Part shown: one piece after another, positions 6,359 through 13,604 of the stretch | Position numbering within the stretch: the first letter of the stretch is position 1 | Layout of the letters: each line of letters begins with the position of its first letter | Assembly: GCA_934153805.1 (NCBI GenBank) | Contig: CAKPFO010000040.1 | Span: 1 to 15,027 of the forward strand | Source of the DNA: an uncultured Clostridia bacterium | GTDB taxonomy: Bacteria; Bacillota; Clostridia; TANB77; CAG-508 | Direction of reading: 5' to 3' | DNA: 15,027 nt | Translations under genes and position numbers: made by a program | Notes under the pieces: model-generated | Told to the model about the DNA's origin: nothing | Seen by the model: the letters and a program-made list of their open reading frames with translations, nothing else | Database searches by the model: none

Positions 6359-6592
6359 ATGTCAATATTAAATGACAAGCAGGAACTTGAAAAAGCTTTA
6401 GAAAAAGCACACAAAAAGTATCCAATTTTTCAGAGGATGTATCCAGTAAGCAAAGAAAAATGCTGCCACAATTATAGTTTTGTAGTATATTGTGATGAAA
6501 ATTATGACATCCGTAGATGCACAAAGTGTGGAGATGAACAAGTTTTTAATTGTAATTTTAATACGAAAGAAACAGAAATGCAGGAAATATAA
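6359..6592 (+). CDS. Small Cys-rich, probably zinc-binding protein
   Basis: This 77-residue protein of unknown function has an N-terminal charged helix (about 5-20) followed by a cysteine cluster: C35-C36-H37, C45, and a C54-x2-C57 knuckle with C65 further on. The pattern CCHNY, YC, RRCTKCGDE suggests a small zinc ribbon of the kind found in nucleic-acid-binding or protein-binding accessory proteins. A modest AAAGGCG ribosome binding site precedes ATG 6359. Its stop codon lies inside the loop of the downstream terminator hairpin, so the 3' end of the gene and the terminator are built from the same bases. It is likely cotranscribed with the membrane protein upstream. No specific role can be assigned. 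Confidence 0.65.
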   Translation: MSILNDKQELEKALEKAHKKYPIFQRMYPVSKEKCCHNYSFVVYCDENYDIRRCTKCGDEQVFNCNFNTKETEMQEI

Positions 6593-6606
6593 ATCCTGCA
6601 TTTTTT
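6576..6606 (+). terminator. Intrinsic terminator overlapping the 3' end of the Cys-rich gene
   Basis: AAATGCAGGA (6576-6585) pairs with TCCTGCATTT (6594-6603) around an 8-nt loop holding the stop codon of the 6359 gene, and T6601-6606 supplies the T-run. It ends the 5741-6592 transcript. Confidence 0.85.
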
Positions 6607-6630
6607 CACGTAAAATTTACAATCTATTTG

Positions 6631-6659
6631 TTGACAATTAAAAACAGATAAAATATAAT
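6631..6659 (+). promoter_or_regulatory. Consensus sigma-A promoter for the ABC exporter pair
   Basis: TTGACA (6631-6636) and TATAAT (6654-6659) are perfect consensus boxes with the ideal 17-nt spacer. This is one of the two strongest-looking promoters in the window and should give high basal expression unless repressed. No clear operator dyad overlaps it. Confidence 0.85.
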
Positions 6660-6701
6660 AAATTACTAGCTTATATAAGAAAAAATAGAAGGAGAGATAA
6701 T

Positions 6702-9140
6702 ATGTTAAAATTATTAAAAAACTTAAAAAATTCCATTGTATATGTAATTATAATTGTTCTATTATTATGTGTACAAGCATGGGCAGATTTAACTCTTCCA
6801 GATTACACCTCTAAAATAGTAAATGAGGGAATTCAACAAGGAGGTATAACAAGTGCTGTACCAGAGGTAATAAGAGCATCTGAAATGAACAACCTATTAC
6901 TATTTACAAAAGAAGACGAAACAATTTTAAATGACTATACACTAATTTCAAAAAATTCTTTAGAGGAAAAAGAATATGATGAATATGTAAAAAAATATCC
7001 AGCATTAGAAAATCAAGATTTGTACATAGTTAATAAACTTTCAAAAGAAGAACAAGAAAGTTTGAACAATTTAATGGCAAAACCACTATTAATACTTTCA
7101 AATTTGAGTAACGAAGATACTGCAGAAACGTTAAAACAAGAAATAATAAAAAATATGCAATCAATGCAAGAGTTTGATTCACAAACAATGCCAGAAGAAC
7201 TAGATACACAAGAAAGTACAAATGTACAAGGTCTAGTAGAGCAAAGTAATGTACAAGAAAATAACAATATGATAGAAGCTGTAACACAGGAAAATGTTAC
7301 AGGTGAAGAAACACAAGAAAATGGGTATTCATATATTTCACCAACAATGATGGAACAAATGAGCTTGATTGATATATTAGGCTCTATGCCACAAGACCAA
7401 TTTGATGCAATGCTTGGAAAAGTAGAAGAAAGTATTTCTACTATGAGTGAATCTATTATTCAGCAAGCTGCTATAAACAGTGTAAAAACTGAATACAAAA
7501 TGGTAGGAATGGATACTGATAAAATTCAAAATAACTACATATTTATGACTGGACTTCAAATGTTAGGAGTTGCATTTGTAAGTATGGCGTCAGCAATTAC
7601 AGTTATGTTCTTATCTGCAAAAGTAGCTGCAGAGTTAGGAAGAACTTTAAGAGACAAAGTATTTAAAAAAGTTATAGGATTTTCTACAAAAGAATTTAGA
7701 GAGTATTCAACAGCATCTTTAATTACAAGGAGTACAAACGATATTGCACAAATACAAAATTTAATAACAATGTTATTTAGAGTTGTTGTATATGCACCTA
7801 TTATAGGAATTGGTGGAGTACTTCATGTTTTAGGTAGCAGTGACACATCTATGGCATGGATTATAGCTTTAGCAGTAGCTGCTATAATAGCAATAGTATT
7901 AATATTATTTGTAGTAGCAATGCCAAAATTCAAAAAATTACAAGACTTAATAGATAGATTAAACTTAGTATCAAGAGAGATATTAACAGGGCTTCCAGTT
8001 ATTCGTGCATTTAACACGGAAAAACGAGAAGAAAAACGTTTTGAAGAAAGCAACAAAGACTTAATGAAAGCTAACATATTTGTTAACCGTGCAATGAGCA
8101 TTATGATGCCAGCATTAATGTTTATTATGAATTCTATTATGCTACTTATTGTATGGGTTGGAGGGCATAAGGTAGATGAAGGCATTATGCAAGTAGGAGA
8201 TATGATGGCATTTATTCAATATACAATGCAAATTGTAATGAGCTTCTTAATGATATCTATGATATCTATAATGCTTCCACGTGCTGCAGTTTCTGCAAAT
8301 CGTATTAATGAAGTACTAGATACAACACCAAGTATAAAAGACAAGGAAAAATTAAAAAGATTTAAAGAAGACAAAAAAGGCTTAGTAGAATTTAAAAATG
8401 TAAGTTTTAGATATCCGGATGCTGATGAAGAGATTTTAACAGATATTGATTTTACAGCAAAGCCAGGACAAACAACTGCAATTATTGGTAGTACAGGAAG
8501 CGGAAAATCTACAGTTGTAAATTTAATACCAAGATTTTATGATGTTACAAGAGGAGAACTTTTAATAGATGGTGTTAATATAAAAGATGTATCATTAAAA
8601 GAGTTGAGAAAAAAAGTCGGATTTGTTCCTCAAAAAGGAGTATTATTTTCTGGAACAATAGAAAGTAATATAAAATACGGAAATCCAAGTATGTCTGATA
8701 AAGATATGGTAAGAGCTGCGAAAATTGCTCAAGCAGAAGACTTTATAGGAGCAAAAGAAAAGAAATATCAATCAGAAATAGCACAAGGTGGAAACAATGT
8801 GTCTGGTGGACAAAAACAACGTCTATCTATAGCAAGAGCAATTGCAGTAGATCCAGAAATACTAGTATTTGATGATAGCTTTTCAGCGTTAGATTTAAAA
8901 ACAGATAGAGCTTTAAGAGAAGCTTTAGGAAAAGAAACAAAAGGCAAAACTGTAATAATTGTAGCACAAAGAATTAGTACTATAATGAATGCAGAACAAA
9001 TAATAGTATTAGAAGAAGGTAAAATTGTAGGAAAAGGCACTCACGAAGAATTAATGAAAAATTGTGAGACATATAAGCAAATAGCACTTTCTCAATTATC
9101 AGAAGAAGAGCTAAACAATAGTAAAAAGGAGGTGGAGTAA
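6702..9140 (+). CDS. ABC exporter half-transporter, degenerate-site subunit, with large extracellular insert
   Basis: This 812-residue protein fuses a six-helix ABC exporter membrane domain to an ATPase domain. TM1 is at about 12-30. A large insert of roughly 230 residues (about 45-275), rich in Glu, Gln and Asn, then separates it from TM2 (about 280-305); its position puts it outside the cell. The ATPase domain has Walker A GSTGSGKST (596-604), Q-loop Q644, signature VSGGQ (700-704) and Walker B ILVFDD. The catalytic Glu is replaced by Asp725 and the switch His by Gln756. These changes mark the degenerate-site half of a heterodimeric exporter such as the TM287/TM288 type. AGAAGGAGAG lies 5 nt before the ATG. 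The partner gene follows after 5-18 nt. Substrate is unknown; lipids, peptides or drugs are all possible. Confidence 0.9.
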   Translation: MLKLLKNLKNSIVYVIIIVLLLCVQAWADLTLPDYTSKIVNEGIQQGGITSAVPEVIRASEMNNLLLFTKEDETILNDYTLISKNSLEEKEYDEYVKKYPALENQDLYIVNKLSKEEQESLNNLMAKPLLILSNLSNEDTAETLKQEIIKNMQSMQEFDSQTMPEELDTQESTNVQGLVEQSNVQENNNMIEAVTQENVTGEETQENGYSYISPTMMEQMSLIDILGSMPQDQFDAMLGKVEESISTMSESIIQQAAINSVKTEYKMVGMDTDKIQNNYIFMTGLQMLGVAFVSMASAITVMFLSAKVAAELGRTLRDKVFKKVIGFSTKEFREYSTASLITRSTNDIAQIQNLITMLFRVVVYAPIIGIGGVLHVLGSSDTSMAWIIALAVAAIIAIVLILFVVAMPKFKKLQDLIDRLNLVSREILTGLPVIRAFNTEKREEKRFEESNKDLMKANIFVNRAMSIMMPALMFIMNSIMLLIVWVGGHKVDEGIMQVGDMMAFIQYTMQIVMSFLMISMISIMLPRAAVSANRINEVLDTTPSIKDKEKLKRFKEDKKGLVEFKNVSFRYPDADEEILTDIDFTAKPGQTTAIIGSTGSGKSTVVNLIPRFYDVTRGELLIDGVNIKDVSLKELRKKVGFVPQKGVLFSGTIESNIKYGNPSMSDKDMVRAAKIAQAEDFIGAKEKKYQSEIAQGGNNVSGGQKQRLSIARAIAVDPEILVFDDSFSALDLKTDRALREALGKETKGKTVIIVAQRISTIMNAEQIIVLEEGKIVGKGTHEELMKNCETYKQIALSQLSEEELNNSKKEVE
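9127..9137 (+). promoter_or_regulatory. Ribosome binding site that questions the start of the second ABC gene
   Basis: AAGGAGGTGGAG spans the last codons of the first ABC gene. It is 8-13 nt from ATG 9146 but 21-26 nt from ATG 9159, where the long frame begins. Ribosome placement thus favours 9146, which is in a different frame that ends at TAA 9173-9175. Confidence 0.6.
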
Positions 9141-9158
9141 AAAGTATGCCACGGACCA

Positions 9159-10976
9159 ATGGGAGGACCAGGTAAAGGACCTGGAAGAACAGTAGAAAAA
9201 GCAAAAGACTTTAAAGGAACTACTAAAAAATTAATTAATAATTATTTATCAAAATATAAAATTGCCTTAGTAATAGTAATAATATTTGCTATAGGTAGTA
9301 CTATATTTTCAATAGTAGGACCAAAAATACTAGGAAATGCAACAACAGAAATTTTTAATGGTTTAGTTAGTAAATTATCAGGTGGAAGCGGAATAAATTT
9401 TGGAAAAATTGCAAGCATATTACTTACTCTACTTGCGTTATACCTAGTTAGTGCATTATTCTCGCTAATACAAGGCTTTACAATGACAGGTGTATCACAA
9501 AAATTAACATATAGTTTGCGTAATGATTTAGCAAAAAAGATAAATAAATTACCAATGCATTATTTTGACAAGAAGACAAAAGGAGAAGTTTTGTCTATAA
9601 TTACAAACGATATAGACACTCTTTCTCAAAACTTAAATCAAAGCATTACTCAAATTATAACCTCTGTATGTACACTAATTGGTGTATTAATCATGATGTT
9701 TTCAATTAGCTGGGAAATGACAATTATATCATTATTAATATTACCAGTTACAATATTGATTGTAAAAAATGTAGTAGGAAAGTCCCAAAAATACTTTAAA
9801 ATGCAACAAGACTATTTAGGTCATGTAAATGGTCAAGTAGAAGAGATATATGGTGGACACACAATAGTAAAAGCTTTTAATGGAGAAGAAAAAGCAATAG
9901 AAGAATTTAGCAAAGCAAATAGTGAGCTATATCATTCTGCATGGAAATCTCAATTCTTATCTGGATTAATATTTCCAGTTATGAATTTTATAGGAAATAT
10001 AGGATATGTAGCAGTAGCAATACTAGGTGGATATTTAGCAATACAAGGAAGAATTACAGTAGGAAATATACAATCATTTATTCAATATAATAAACAATTT
10101 ACGCAACCAATCAATCAAATAGCACAAGTATCAAGTATGTTGCAAGCAATGGTTGCAGCAGCAGAAAGAGTATTCGAATTCTTAGAAGAAAAAGAAGAAA
10201 CACAAGATGTTAAAAATCCAAAATCAACAGAAGGCTTAAAAGGTAATGTAACATTTGACCATGTACAATTTGGATATGATGAAGATAGAATTATTATAAA
10301 TGATTTTAGCTCTAGTGTTAAAGATGGACAGAAAATTGCTATTGTAGGGCCAACAGGTGCTGGAAAAACAACAATGGTAAAATTATTAATGCGTTTTTAC
10401 GATGTAAACAAGGGAGCTATTTTGGTAGATGGAATTAATATAAAAGATTTTAAACACGAAGATTTAAGGAAAATGTTTGGAATGGTGCTTCAAGATACAT
10501 GGTTATTTGGAGGAACTATAAAAGATAACATTCGTTATAGTAAGCCAGATGCTACAGATGCAGAGGTAATAGAAGCGGCAAAAGCAGCACATGTTCATCA
10601 TTTTATAAAAACCCTACCAAATAGTTATGACATGATATTAAATGAAGAATCAAGTAATGTATCAGCAGGTCAAAAACAATTATTAACAATAGCAAGAGTA
10701 ATTTTGGCAGACCCTAAAATATTAATCTTGGATGAAGCAACAAGTTCAATAGATACAAGAACAGAGATACAAATTCAATCTGCAATGGATAACTTAATGA
10801 AAGGAAGAACAAGTTTTATAATTGCACATAGATTATCAACTATAAAAAATGCAGACCTAATTTTAGTTATGAATCATGGAGATATAGTAGAGCAAGGAAC
10901 ACATGAAGAGCTTCTAGCAAAAGGTGGATTCTATGCAGACCTATATAATAGCCAGTTTGAAGAGGTTGAAGAATAA
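9159..10976 (+). CDS. ABC exporter half-transporter, consensus-site subunit
   Basis: This 605-residue partner of the preceding ABC protein has six membrane helices in 30-325 and an ATPase domain with Walker A GPTGAGKTT (397-405), Q-loop Q445, signature VSAGQ (501-505), Walker B ILILDE with catalytic Glu526, and switch His557. Its deviant signature would face the degenerate Walker B of subunit one, while its intact catalytic site faces the intact VSGGQ of subunit one, so the pair is a heterodimer with one active and one degenerate site. It starts with a Gly/Pro-rich stretch (MGGPGKGPGR). Such proteins often begin with a few more residues; ATG 9146, with the better ribosome binding site, would supply M-P before a one-base shift at CCA-C-GGA. 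A terminator follows directly. Confidence 0.9.
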   Translation: MGGPGKGPGRTVEKAKDFKGTTKKLINNYLSKYKIALVIVIIFAIGSTIFSIVGPKILGNATTEIFNGLVSKLSGGSGINFGKIASILLTLLALYLVSALFSLIQGFTMTGVSQKLTYSLRNDLAKKINKLPMHYFDKKTKGEVLSIITNDIDTLSQNLNQSITQIITSVCTLIGVLIMMFSISWEMTIISLLILPVTILIVKNVVGKSQKYFKMQQDYLGHVNGQVEEIYGGHTIVKAFNGEEKAIEEFSKANSELYHSAWKSQFLSGLIFPVMNFIGNIGYVAVAILGGYLAIQGRITVGNIQSFIQYNKQFTQPINQIAQVSSMLQAMVAAAERVFEFLEEKEETQDVKNPKSTEGLKGNVTFDHVQFGYDEDRIIINDFSSSVKDGQKIAIVGPTGAGKTTMVKLLMRFYDVNKGAILVDGINIKDFKHEDLRKMFGMVLQDTWLFGGTIKDNIRYSKPDATDAEVIEAAKAAHVHHFIKTLPNSYDMILNEESSNVSAGQKQLLTIARVILADPKILILDEATSSIDTRTEIQIQSAMDNLMKGRTSFIIAHRLSTIKNADLILVMNHGDIVEQGTHEELLAKGGFYADLYNSQFEEVEE

Positions 10977-10981
10977 AAACG

Positions 10982-11012
10982 AAAAAACACTTTCAAAAGA
11001 GAGTGTTTTTTT
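10982..11012 (+). terminator. Terminator of the ABC exporter operon
   Basis: Arms 10982-10994 and 10999-11011 pair over 13 positions (one G-T) around an AAAA loop, with six A residues on one side and a T-run on the other. It begins five bases after the stop codon of the second ABC gene. The flanking runs would also let it work in the reverse direction. Confidence 0.88.
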
Positions 11013-11038
11013 GAGTTTAATTAAAATGTGGAAAATAC

Positions 11039-11068
11039 TTGAAAATACAAGAAAAATTGTGATATTAT
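11039..11068 (+). promoter_or_regulatory. Promoter for the 11099 gene and the cysteine desulfurase
   Basis: TTGAAA (11039-11044) and TATTAT (11063-11068) are 18 nt apart, and a TGA extended -10 element precedes the -10 box. The predicted leader is about 25 nt. Confidence 0.55.
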
Positions 11069-11098
11069 ATATAGAGAATTTGAAAAAGGATGTAAAAA

Positions 11099-11368
11099 AT
11101 GAAAAAAGAAGAGAAGCAAGTAAAAACATATAAAGAACCAAATAAGGAAGAGGAAGAAACAACAATAAATGTGCTATATGATGAAAATACTTTAACAATA
11201 TATACAAATAGAGTAGATTTGCAAAGAAAACTTTGCAAGATATTAGGAGAGCCATCAAGAGAATATAAAAAAGGAAAGTCAATTTTAGCTAGCAATTGGA
11301 ACATTCCACTAGATGAGAAAGCTAAAATCTCTAAGATGATATTAAAAGCTAATATATTTGAACTATAA
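11099..11368 (+). CDS. 89-residue hypothetical protein paired with the cysteine desulfurase
   Basis: This small protein has a charged, disordered-looking N-terminus (1-20) and a compact domain (about 22-89). The domain's pattern of short strands (INVLYDENTLTIYT) and an amphipathic C-terminal helix (KISKMILKANIFEL) suggests a real alpha/beta fold. It has one Cys (C46), no signal peptide and no membrane segment. I do not recognise a named family, although the ordered segment looks conserved rather than random. AAAAAGGA precedes ATG 11099 at 8 nt. It lies 70 nt upstream of the cysteine desulfurase with no terminator between, so the two are probably coexpressed. A function in sulfur transfer would be guesswork. 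Confidence 0.7.
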   Translation: MKKEEKQVKTYKEPNKEEEETTINVLYDENTLTIYTNRVDLQRKLCKILGEPSREYKKGKSILASNWNIPLDEKAKISKMILKANIFEL

Positions 11369-11438
11369 AAAATAAAAGTTGGGAAAAAATTAATTGTTCC
11401 AACTAGATTTATGCCTAAAGAAAGAGATGAAAATAAAA

Positions 11439-12584
11439 ATGGAAAATGTTTATTTTGACAATGCTGCAACAACAAGATTAGATGAAGATGTATTAAAAGA
11501 AATGATGCCATATTTAACAAATAAATATGGTAATGCATCATCTATATATAAATTAGGAAGAGAAAGTAGAAAAGCAGTAGAAGATGCAAGAGAAAAAATA
11601 GCTGAGGCAATTAATGCAGAGCCAGAAGAAATTTATTTTACAGCAGGCGGAAGCGAATCTGACAATACTATACTTAGAGGGATTGCATATAGTTATAAAG
11701 AAAAAGGAAACCATATAATTACATCTAAAATAGAACATCCAGCAATATTAGAAACTTGCAAGCAACTAGAAAAAGAAGGTTTTGAGATAAGCTATGTAGG
11801 AGTAGACAAAAATGGAATTATAAATTTAGAAGAATTAGAAAATCTAATAAAAGAAAATACTATTTTAATTTCTATAATGTTTGCAAATAATGAAATAGGA
11901 ACAATACAGCCAGTAGAAGAAATAGGAAAAATAGCAAAACGCCACAATATAATTTTTCACACAGATGCAGTACAAGCAGTTGGAAGTGTAAAAATAGATG
12001 TAAAACAGATGGACATAGCAAGTCTTTCTATGTCCGCTCATAAGTTTTATGGACCTAAAGGGATAGGTGCATTATATGTAAAAAAAGGTATAAGATTTCA
12101 AAAATTCATAAATGGAGGACATCAAGAAAAGAATAAAAGAGCTGGAACGGAAAATGTACCAGCAATTGTAGGAATGGGAAAAGCCATAGAACTTGCGTAT
12201 GAACATTTAGATGAGCATACAGATAGAATAAAAGAATTAAGAGATTATTATATAGATGAAATACAAAAAAAAATTCCGGATGTAATAGTTAATGGAGATA
12301 TAAATAAAAGACTTCCAGGAAACGCAAATATATCATTTGAAAATGTAGACGGAGAGGCTATGCTATTAAATTTAGATTTAAAAGGAATATGTGCATCAGC
12401 AGGAAGCGCATGTAGTAGCGGTTCGTTAGAAGCATCACATGTATTACTTGCAATAGGTGTCCCAGCAGATGTAGCGCATAGCTCACTAAGAGTTTCAATT
12501 GGAAAATATAATACAAAAGAAGAAATTGACTATTTAATAGACAACCTAGTTGAAATAGTGAAATCATGCAAAAAGTCTTGTTAA
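11439..12584 (+). CDS. Cysteine desulfurase (NifS/IscS family, class V aminotransferase)
   Basis: This PLP enzyme takes sulfur from L-cysteine, forming alanine and a protein persulfide used for Fe-S clusters or tRNA thiolation. Counted from ATG 11439, the 381-residue chain begins with the family start VYFDNAATT. It has the catalytic-site His100 in the EHPA motif, D176 and Q179 in HTDAVQA, the PLP lysine K202 in SAHKFYGPKG, the RAGTENV loop (234-240) and the persulfide Cys325 in GSACSSGSLEASHVL. That is the IscS/NifS group I arrangement rather than SufS. The chain ends KSCKKSC, with two extra Cys at the extreme C-terminus. In-frame starts at 11427 and at a TTG at 11394 exist but would add residues with no family match. 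No IscU, MnmA or ThiI gene is adjacent, so I give no gene symbol. Confidence 0.9.
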   Translation: MENVYFDNAATTRLDEDVLKEMMPYLTNKYGNASSIYKLGRESRKAVEDAREKIAEAINAEPEEIYFTAGGSESDNTILRGIAYSYKEKGNHIITSKIEHPAILETCKQLEKEGFEISYVGVDKNGIINLEELENLIKENTILISIMFANNEIGTIQPVEEIGKIAKRHNIIFHTDAVQAVGSVKIDVKQMDIASLSMSAHKFYGPKGIGALYVKKGIRFQKFINGGHQEKNKRAGTENVPAIVGMGKAIELAYEHLDEHTDRIKELRDYYIDEIQKKIPDVIVNGDINKRLPGNANISFENVDGEAMLLNLDLKGICASAGSACSSGSLEASHVLLAIGVPADVAHSSLRVSIGKYNTKEEIDYLIDNLVEIVKSCKKSC

Positions 12585-12638
12585 TTTAAATTGAAAATGA
12601 TAAGATAATAAAAAGGAAAACAAAGGAGGAAATATAAA

Positions 12639-13469
12639 ATGATAATGAAACAAGAAACGAAAAAAGATAGAGGAATAACACTAATTGCTCTTACTATAAC
12701 AATAGTAATATTAATAATATTATCGTCAGTAGGAATTTATTTAAGTTTAGGAAATAATGGAATTTTTAGTAAAGCACAACAAGCCAAAAGTGAAACTATA
12801 AAACAGACTGCAACAGAAAAAATGAATTTGAAAATAACAAATATGCAAATAGAAAAATATGCAAAAGAACAAAGAATGCCAACTTTGCAAGAATTTGCAG
12901 ATGAACTATGTGAGGATAACGAAATACAATATGTTGAGTTACAAAGCAAAAAGGTAGGAAGCCTAGATAAAATAAATGTTGGAAATGCAGACTCACTATT
13001 TACAAAGTTAAAAGATTATCCTTATGAATTTGAAATAAATTCTTCTTTACAACTAGCGAGCATAGATGGAGTGAAGGTTGCAACCAATAATGGAAGCCAA
13101 AGTTCAAGTGGAGTAAATTATTCATTGGAAGAAACAAAAACAAATGATACATGGATGGGAAAACCAATATATACAAAAATTATTTATATCCCAGAATTAC
13201 CAAATGCAACAGATGTGGAATATAATCATAATATAGGAAATGCAGAAAATATATGGGTAGATATGTCAAATTCATATATTATTAATAATAATGTAACACC
13301 GACTTCATACGGAACACTTCCATATGTACATGATATTTCATCAGAACTTCAAATATCTGTAGGAGTAGATAGAAATAAAATATATATATCAAGTAGAAAA
13401 AGTAATAGAACAACTTGGTCAGCATATTGTACGGTTCGTTATACAAAAACAACAGACACAGTCCAATAA
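12639..13469 (+). CDS. Pilin-like anchored protein with phage tail-tip-like C-terminal domain
   Basis: This 276-residue protein starts with K-D-R-G12 followed by ITLIALTITIVILIIL, the layout of a type IV prepilin leader (short basic part, Gly, then a hydrophobic helix) but lacking the usual Glu at +5 of the mature chain. Cleavage by a prepilin peptidase is plausible, not certain. A pilin-like helix continues to about 75. Residues from about 165 contain WMGKPIYTKIIYIPEL, a central beta-rich part and the ending CTVRYTKTTD. As I recall, GKPIY and YTKTTD are characteristic of C-terminal domains in phage tail-fibre or receptor-binding proteins of Firmicutes phages. The joining of the two is unusual. 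AAAGGAGG lies 8 nt before ATG 12639. It sits 54 nt after the cysteine desulfurase with no promoter evident. No pilus assembly genes are nearby. Confidence 0.7.
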   Translation: MIMKQETKKDRGITLIALTITIVILIILSSVGIYLSLGNNGIFSKAQQAKSETIKQTATEKMNLKITNMQIEKYAKEQRMPTLQEFADELCEDNEIQYVELQSKKVGSLDKINVGNADSLFTKLKDYPYEFEINSSLQLASIDGVKVATNNGSQSSSGVNYSLEETKTNDTWMGKPIYTKIIYIPELPNATDVEYNHNIGNAENIWVDMSNSYIINNNVTPTSYGTLPYVHDISSELQISVGVDRNKIYISSRKSNRTTWSAYCTVRYTKTTDTVQ

Positions 13470-13477
13470 TAATTAAT

Positions 13478-13510
13478 ACCATTGAACCTAAAAAGTTCAA
13501 TGGTGTTTTT
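13478..13510 (+). terminator. Terminator after the pilin-like gene
   Basis: ACCATTGAAC (13478-13487) pairs perfectly with GTTCAATGGT (13495-13504) around a 7-nt loop, followed by GTTTTT. It ends the transcript that includes the cysteine desulfurase and the pilin-like gene. Confidence 0.88.
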
Positions 13511-13540
13511 ACATAAAATTAAAAAGTTTTTAATAAGATA

Positions 13541-13569
13541 TTGTACTTTAAATTTATGAATGTTAAAAT
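13541..13569 (+). promoter_or_regulatory. Promoter for fucO
   Basis: TTGTAC (13541-13546) and TAAAAT (13564-13569) are 17 nt apart, with a TGT extended -10 element (13561-13563). I see no catabolite-repression (cre) site or other convincing operator next to it. Confidence 0.55.
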
Positions 13570-13604
13570 AGGAATGCAAAAGAAAAATAAGGAGGAATAT
13601 ACTA

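Noticed and set aside
10924..11133. 69-codon plus-strand ORF crossing the end of the second ABC gene
   Set aside because: It overlaps the ABC gene, the terminator hairpin and the start of the 11099 gene, and its sequence is low-complexity Lys/Glu.
11394..11438. Extended N-terminus of the cysteine desulfurase
   Set aside because: Family members begin at the VYFDNAATT strand. The upstream residues match nothing known, and the TTG at 11394 lacks a ribosome binding site.
11065..11541. 158-codon minus-strand ORF rich in Phe, Leu and Ser
   Set aside because: It is the antisense of the 11099 gene and the start of the cysteine desulfurase; the hydrophobic composition is what AT-rich antisense frames produce.
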